The position numbers and the translations under genes were made by a program. A stretch of 64,000 bases of DNA from Porpolomopsis calyptriformis. Taxonomy: Eukaryota; Basidiomycota; Agaricomycetes; Agaricales; Hygrophoraceae. The notes under the pieces were generated by a model, which was not told the DNA's origin, ran no database searches, and saw nothing but the letters and a program-made list of their open reading frames with translations. The DNA is taken from NCBI GenBank assembly GCA_951640195.1, contig OX621163.1, forward strand, positions 62,001 through 126,000, written 5' to 3'. Positions 58,046 to 64,000 of the stretch are shown in pieces. Each line of letters starts with the position of its first letter. The stretch's first letter is position 1.

Positions 58046-61000
58046 TCATGTTGATTGGGTTTCGCCCACCTTCTTCCTTCCACCTTCCTTCCACTTAGCG
58101 TGTGCCCAGGCGTCAGGTGGCACAGGGAACGGCAAAATACAGTACTTGTATGGCCGCAAGTGCTTTTTGTCACAGTCCTGTACAAAGTTAGGTCGACGAA
58201 CCTTCTGCACACGCGACTTGCAGAATCCACATGAAAGGCGGCACCAATCGCCCTTCTTATCAAGCATGCTTGACGTTACAAAACAGCCCACACCACATGT
58301 CGGACATGCCGGAGGATCCAATCCCCATGGGCAGTCCTCGTTGGAGAGCGCGAATTGCGTGACGGAAATGTCACCTCCTGATTCCGATTCCGATCCCTTC
58401 CATGCACGAATGAGCAGGACGGGTGTGTGTGAGAGGATGTCTACTCGGTCAAATGACCGATGCAGCGCTTCCTCCACATCCTGCATGTTCTTCTCTTGCT
58501 GAAGGAATGCCAGCTCAACGAATAACGGCAATGCAGATGTGACTTTGATAGGCGATAACACCTTTGCGGAGAATCCAATGACCCAAGTGAAGATATTACT
58601 AGAAGGAGGGATAAAACGGTTTATTGATTGTTGGGCAGAAGTCGCAAAGGGGAAGGGGAAGAGGGAAATCCTGCATACCTTTCAACCAGGGACTTCCACG
58701 ACTGTAGACTTCCCTCGTGGTGAAATGTGTGCCCACAGCACAGGGCAATCAAGCCCTTGATTGATGGGTTCTGCATAAACACGGGATCGTATGCATCCTG
58801 CATAGTAGCGCGTAGAATCTGGGGAAACCGGTTCCGGTTCAGTTCCAGTTCGACGATAGCATCTTCTTATGAAGTCCTCCAACAACTACTTACTTCGGTG
58901 ATGTGGGCGTGGCGGTTGGTTTTGGCCCCTGGGAATGCGTAGACTAACTCCCCCGTTTGAACTGTAGTATGGCCTTCAAGGACGACAAGGACTGCTGAGT
59001 TCGGGAATCACTTTATCCACTCCACCGCTTGTGAGCGCAATGCTTTGAGAGTGCGTCCATTATTCAAGTAAACGTATATAGTCTGGAGCTGTTTATAGAA
59101 TACCATAAGCCTAAATCACTCGGTCATTCGAGGAAACGTCCCTCACCTGGTCATCCTGCTCGTGCTTGTAAAAGTCTTTCAATCGCCCTGCGATATTCGG
59201 GGCGGTTAGTGTCTCTTTGACCATTCTTGCCTCACATGTGTATATGTGGATGTAGAGGAGGGGGGTTATAACCCTCCCCCTGTGGAAGAATGATTTTATT
59301 CGTGAGTTGATTGTATACTGAAGAAGGAAAATCAGTGGTGTTGTCTTGCATGAAGTAGATCCAAACCTTGGGAAGTATTTTTTTGAGGCGACAATGCCTC
59401 AGGCAGTACCATGGAGTTCCCTCAGGAACATCCCACTGGACACACGCAGTCGAGTCCGAGGAAACACACAGCATGACACCACACCCTGGTTCACTGCATA
59501 CCACAAATGACCCACCATCACTACAATATTGGCAAAACTATCCAAAACATGCAGCATATTAGCGGGACTCGTAATAAATTATTTTTCCTCCCATCTTCTT
59601 ACCATCTTTGCCGACCCCTTGCCTTATGCTTCATCATCATCTTGAGATGATGATGCCGTTTCCGACGTCAGTTTATCCATGTTCTCCAATGAATGGAGAA
59701 AGTCTTCGCCAGGGTTTCCTGGCAGTGCATCCGTGATGCAGGTTGACGTGTGAAACCCATAGCGCCGTCGCTTCACTGCACGGCCACCTGCAGCAGCCTT
59801 CCTCTTCCTCTTCTCGGGCACACGGTTGGAAGTCTGTTTTTTCGTCGCTCCACTTGACGAACTCCTCCTCTCTGCACCCACATGCTTCGCATTGGGTTGA
59901 GATGGTGGATCCAGGGAGGGGGAGGATGCAGGCAACGGATGGTTGTTGATTGAAGATGATGCTGTGAGCATCGGATCAATGCCGAAGTTTTCATCCTGAA
60001 GTGGAGGTGATGTTGGCTTGCCTCCGCTCGAGCTGGTTGCTTTGTTTAAAAAGAGTGTGTAATGTCAACAACTGTTCATCAAAGAAACAATGTAGGATGA
60101 TGTACATGGAATGTTTGCCAAGTCACCGAGGTCGAAATTGAACTCGGGCTGGTTCTCTGCTATACTGCCGCGCATCACAGCAGCAGGTTGATTAGCTGTA
60201 TCCTTGGCTGGGGCGGCAGGGTTGGCAGGGGCGGCAGGTGTCGCAGGGGCGGTGGATTTGGCTGGGGGGGCGGATTTAGCTGGGGGGGCGGATTTGGCTG
60301 GGGGGGCGGATTTGGCTGGGGCAGCAGGGTTGGCGGTGGCGGCGGGTTTGGCTGGGGCAGTGGTTTGGGCTGGGGCGGCGGGTTTGGCAGGGGCGGTGGA
60401 TTTGGCAGGGGCAGTGGGGTTGACAGTGGCGGATTTGGCTGGGGCAGCAGGGTTGGCGGTGGCGGCGGTTTTAGCTGGGGCGGTGGTTTGGGCTCGGGCG
60501 GCGGTTTTAGCTGGGGCGGTGGTTTGGGCTCGGGCGGCGGGTTTGGCAGGGGCGGTGGGTTTGGATGCAGGAATGGGCTGGGCTGGGGCGGTGGCTTGGT
60601 TGCCGGTATTTTCAAATGTTGCGAGCGTTAGTTTGTTTCCGACTTGCACCTGTTCCAATGCTGCCAACAATGGCTCTAGACTACCACAGAATGTGGGTCA
60701 TTATGCTATGCCACAGATCAGATCCAATACATACCTGTGTGAGTCGGCCTTGTCTTTCGTGAGATCGATGGGCCGAGATGTGGAGGTAGATGGAGATGGA
60801 GCCGACTGGTGGGTCTGTTCACCTACTTGGCGCTCTTGGCCAGGATCGGAAGGAGGCTGGGTGGCTTGGGTAAGGGGTGGTTGGTGGATGAGGGCATTTG
60901 GCTGCGTGCTAGTTGGTGATGATATGTTAATAAAGAGACATAAAGATATGTTTGTTTGTTTGTTCATACTCTATGCCGCGTGCAGAAATTTTGGGAGAAG

Positions 61001-61196
61001 GTGAGATGTTCAGGAAATCGTTGGGATTCCAACCACCTTCATTGGGTTCAGGGGTATAGCGTGGTGAAGGTTGATTGGTTGTGTGGCCTTGGGTCGGGGA
61101 GATATTCATCGGAGAGGGTGGGTTGCCTTGGGAGGAATCACTATCAGAGTAATCATCCCCATGAAAGTTGCTAGTCGCTGATTGTGTATGGGGCAT
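58046..61196 (-). pseudogene. PHD-like nuclear protein with Ala/Pro-repeat region, decayed
   Basis: Exons 60970-61196, 60735-60908, 60106-60680, 59603-60039, an exon with upper limit 59537 and several more down to the stop at 58046 form one gene. N-terminus is Ser/Pro-rich. The third exon encodes ~40 repeats of the type 'APAKPA'. The fourth has a bipartite NLS (EKRKRKAAAGGRAVKRRR). The fifth shows a PHD-like Cys cluster (FCQYCSDGG, CSEPGCG, WYCLRHCR). Next come QTIYVYLNNGRTLKALRSQA, MQNPSIKGLIALCCGHTFHH, and a zinc-ribbon-like C-terminus (CPTCGVGC, SCGFCKS). In-frame stops lie at 59624-59626 (TAA) and 59008-59010 (TGA), each with open frame on both sides. I do not recognise the family beyond the PHD resemblance. 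It precedes the TET-like gene on the same strand. Confidence 0.6.
60175..60600 (-). repeat. Ala/Pro-coding minisatellite
   Basis: GC-rich tandem units of 12-24 bp (GGCGG-x-GGGTTTGGC and variants) inside the PHD-like gene. They stay open in all three frames of both strands, which explains long Gly-rich ORFs on the plus strand. Confidence 0.85.
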
Positions 61197-61261
61197 TGCA
61201 GCTAATCGTGTATGAAAAGTCTGTTGTAACGGCGCTAAGGAAAAAGAGACTCACGTGATTT

Positions 61262-61440
61262 GATTTTTTTTTTTTTTTTTTGAATTCAGCAAATGTATGC
61301 GCTAAGATGCACTAGTTAGTTCTATATTACTATACACAACCAACTCTGCAACTTTGTTCGCAGCCTTATAAGTGGGTTGTCCCAGGGCTTTGGCTCACGC
61401 AGTGAGTTTCATAAGTTGTGTCGTGATTTGATTTAATCGA
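61262..61440 (-). mobile_element. LINE 3' tail with poly(A), joined to the Ulp1 block
   Basis: A T-tract at about 61264-61281 is followed by sequence related to the 3' end of the LINE at 56654 (GAATTCAGC, GCTAAGA, CCCAGGGCTTTGG, CGCAGTGAGT). From 61311 on, the same sequence is also present at the start of copy 1 (9299), which lacks the T-tract. Confidence 0.7.
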
Positions 61441-61604
61441 CAGGCAAACGAAGGCTGCAAGAAGTGAAGTAAAGTGAACTGGTGGCTAGTCCTATAAGGA
61501 TTTCTAGGAAACCCCGAAGCCTCACATAGAGTCGCTTTGTGAGGTGAGTGTTTATGTGTGGGTTCCGTTAGTGTACGCGAATCAACTTAAGCTGGAATTA
61601 AGGA

Positions 61605-63212
61605 ATGGCTGAAGTTTTCGCCAACGATGAAAGCCTCTGGAATCAGTCGACAACCCCCCCCGTTAGCAAGTTCACTAAATGGACCTTTGGACGTAATTTC
61701 ATCTGGATAGGCACGATATGCTGCGAATTGCATGATGATGGCCTCCCAGCATTCGAGCTTGCGCTCTTTGATGCGCACTACATGTATTGGCATACAAGTG
61801 CTACTGGCCAGTACAGCCATAACTACAACTACCACACTCGGTTGCGTGCTGCCATAGAGGACTACTTCAAGGGGGTGAAGGGGCATAATTTGCGCTCGCC
61901 TGAAGTCCTCACCCCATGGCTATGGCGAACATTCTGTGGATGCACCCATATCCCAGAGGGCCGCAATGACTTTATGGAACTCATTAAGAGATATGGTGCC
62001 TGGAAGGATGAAGGCATGCCTGCACCCTCTCTGGACGGTGAGTGTAATGAGATATTTATTCACGCTTCGATTTTAATTTTAATTGACACGCAGAGTGGGA
62101 AAGGGCTTTAAAAACCCCCAGTGTCCAGCTTTATCTGCCCAGGTGGCTAGAAATTTCAAAAGACCACCTAGGCTTCCCAGAGAAAAAGACAAGACTTTAC
62201 GCCTGGCAATTCCATGTGTTTTTGCGAGCATGCCCAAGCAGTACTATTGCAGCTGGTAAGACATTGCGTTTTCTCTGCTTGTTGAAGACTAACTATTTGG
62301 TGTAAAAGAGGCAAACAAACCATTGAAATTTGTCGACACCCCGATCTATGCCTTTTTCTCCAAGGAAGAGCGTTCCACGATGCCTTGGATACGTCTGCTT
62401 GCAGACCCATCCTTGGTATGCCCACGCTCCACCTCCCTCGTTGACCACAAAGCTCTACAAAAGCTTAACCCAGGCGCCGAATTGGATGACTCTATCCTAG
62501 GCTCATACATCGATCTCTGTCGGGCTCAGAATAAGGATAAAGAAGTAAAACTGATATTGACATATTTCTGGCCTCAGGTATCAAACCTAGACCACAAGGA
62601 TTATGGTGGCGCAACAAGGTTGCTCTCTGCAGAGTTGGTAAGCCCTTTTCCCAAACGTTTCCTTCCTTCCATCGATCTGACAGGTTACCAAGAATGGCCA
62701 AAAGGTCAAACGTGGATGGTATGCAGCTGCTTTGTCCTCCATCAACGAGACGTTGGAAACCTTGAAGTCCCTTTATATCCCCGTAAACCAAAACCAAAAT
62801 CACTGGCTGCTGCTGAGGATGAACTTCACGGATCGACGCTGGGAGTTCTATGATAGTATGACTGCATGCGGAAATGCGAAGACCCGGGCAGGCATTATTA
62901 AAGTGAGATTTTCAAGCCACAGAGTTCCTGATTAAATGCTGACAGGTGTCGAAAAAGGCTGTCAGCGATTATCTCACCACTGAGGTGAATTATAATCTCT
63001 CTGGGTGGAATTGCGAAACAGATATGTCTGTGCCGCAACAAAAAGGGTCCACAGATTGCGGGGTGTATACCTGTCAATATCTCAAGTGGCTGGTCAACGG
63101 TATGGCTATACCTTCAGTTTTGGAAGAGGCTGATGTTGCTGATTTTCGGAATATGATGATCATGGAGCTGGTTTCTGGGAAGCTTAGGATTGGCGATCGC
63201 AAGGAATCTTAA
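61605..63212 (+). CDS. Ulp1/SENP-type SUMO protease (peptidase C48), intact copy
   Basis: Exons 61605-62037, 62094-62255, 62309-62637, 62684-62902 and 62946-63212 give 469 residues with no stop; codon 182 is TGG at 62204-62206. The catalytic His348, Asp365, Gln412/413 and Cys419 are present as in copy 1. The start Met follows a short leader in both copies and no upstream in-frame Met is nearer. Predicted to remove SUMO or a related modifier from targets. In plants and fungi Ulp1-like genes are often carried by DNA transposons. It converges on the AT-hook gene as in copy 1. Confidence 0.92.
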
Positions 63213-63346
63213 TATACACTCACTGTACTATTCACCTGGTTTTTGTCTGAAGATGGGGTAGCTTTATTAGCTGTAATAGCATTCAGCATTCGTTCAGCAT
63301 TCGTTCATTCAGCCATTCTATTCATTTGTGCATCGCAACCTTGTCT

Positions 63347-64000
63347 TCATTTCATCATTTCCTCAACATACTTATGAAAGTTGTGCATGGCACCTTTGGC
63401 AATGAGGGCGTGTATGCCTTTGAACGTTCTCTTCATGAAAACCAACTCGTCGTTGTCCTCAAACATAGTGAAATTTGCCAAGTCTTGTCGCTTTTTCCAC
63501 TCCATCACCAGATTCTTGATCTAGTCAGAAAAATGGATGGATACAATACCCCCATATTCGACAGAAAGACATACCATGTCTACATCAAAGTGTGACAAAT
63601 CGACCCATATGCCTTTCTTGTCGTATCCTTTCGTTGCATCCGATAGATCAAGGAGGTGGGTTGCGAGGTCATCTGCATTACCGCTGAGTGGCTGAAGGAG
63701 CAATTTCACCCAACGTGGGATGGGTTCTGGTTCTAGCTTATCGTGACCATCATCCATGACCTAGAAGAAAAAGGATGGCTACCGTCACCATCCATCTGGA
63801 CTTGTACTCCGAATGACTCGAATGCAAGCCTGATACCCACCAGAGTGGTGTCTGTAGCGCGCCCCTTCCCCTTCGTATCCTAGGAGACATACATATAAGC
63901 ATACACGAGGCACATGATGGGGAAAATACTATACCCTTTTCCTTTTCTCAACCTCTATTTCTAGATCCAGACCTACAAGCAGGCTTTCGGATAGATTTCG
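63347..64000 (-). CDS. AT-hook protein, copy 2, C-terminal part only
   Basis: Equivalent to 11335-11988; the AT-hook and N-terminal exons lie beyond the window. The readable exons are almost identical to copy 1, including PRWVKLLLQPLSGNADDL and the C-terminal HNFHKYVEEMMK. Confidence 0.75.

Larger units (their letters stand above)
61311..64000 (+). repeat. Copy 2 of the Ulp1 plus AT-hook direct repeat (runs off the window)
   Basis: Same as 9299-11988 with a handful of substitutions. It lies outside the giant element. Confidence 0.95.

Noticed and set aside
58682..58885. Alternative protein frame with several Cys and Trp residues
   Set aside because: Only the frame one base away joins the next exon in phase (acceptor before 58600), so this frame is a shadow.
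60188..61004. Long Gly-rich and Ala-rich plus-strand ORFs
   Set aside because: They are antisense frames of the GC-rich Ala/Pro-coding repeat of the minus-strand gene.

Overview
The window is nuclear DNA of a filamentous basidiomycete, most likely an agaricomycete mushroom. Nearly every gene is split by 45-65 bp GT-AG introns, and the gene content fits: a fungal-type fatty acid synthase alpha subunit, a DUF6534-type membrane protein, a fungal alpha-kinase, a TET/JBP-like dioxygenase of the kind amplified in mushrooms, a Crinkler-type NTPase-nuclease, F-box genes, and scraps of Ty1/copia and LINE elements. No species can be named from the sequence alone.

Layout. 1-5.1 kb: 3' two thirds of a FAS2-type gene, intact through the ketosynthase core, with a lost splice acceptor and a stop at the start of the phosphopantetheinyl transferase domain. 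5.1-6.3 kb: degraded DNA. 6286-34983: a 28.7-kb block bounded by long terminal inverted repeats (about 340-350 bp of outer repeat, then tandem arrays of a ~145-bp unit, about 7 copies on the left and 11 on the right). I read it as one giant DNA mobile element. Its cargo, left to right: a small unknown gene, a Ulp1/SENP-type protease with one nonsense codon, an AT-hook protein, an F-box gene with a decayed inverted copy, one copy of a new 'HSFGHS' domain, a JmjC protein carrying the same domain at its N-terminus, a third copy of the domain, an Hst3/Hst4-like sirtuin, a BAH plus zinc-finger protein, and a 1,644-residue protein whose N-terminal third looks like a Ulp1 fold that lost its catalytic cysteine. 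35-38 kb: copia fragments on both strands. 38.3-41.4 kb: Crinkler-type NTPase/PD-(D/E)xK gene with an in-frame stop. 41.9-46.4 kb: small unknown genes, a TPR scrap and a PD-(D/E)xK-like gene. 46.8-48.9 kb: DUF6534 membrane protein. 49.6-51.8 kb: a ~219-bp satellite. 52.3-53.4 kb: alpha-kinase. 54.7-56.6 kb: TET/JBP-like dioxygenase. 56.65-57.54 kb: a LINE insertion with target-site duplication. 58.0-61.2 kb: a decayed PHD-like gene with Ala/Pro repeats. 61.3-64 kb: a second, uninterrupted copy of the Ulp1/AT-hook block found inside the giant element.

How it fits together. The giant element carries proteins that remove or read chromatin marks (sirtuin, JmjC, BAH plus zinc finger, AT-hook) and a SUMO-protease-like gene. 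Heterochromatin and SUMO-dependent silencing are the usual host controls on transposons, so the simplest reading is a self-protection cargo; this is inference. No classical transposase was recognised. The large gene next to the right inverted repeat, which shares a 129-bp divergent promoter region with the BAH gene, is the best candidate for the mobility protein. Several decayed genes carry in-frame TGA where an intact copy or the reading frame suggests CGA, consistent with CpG deamination.
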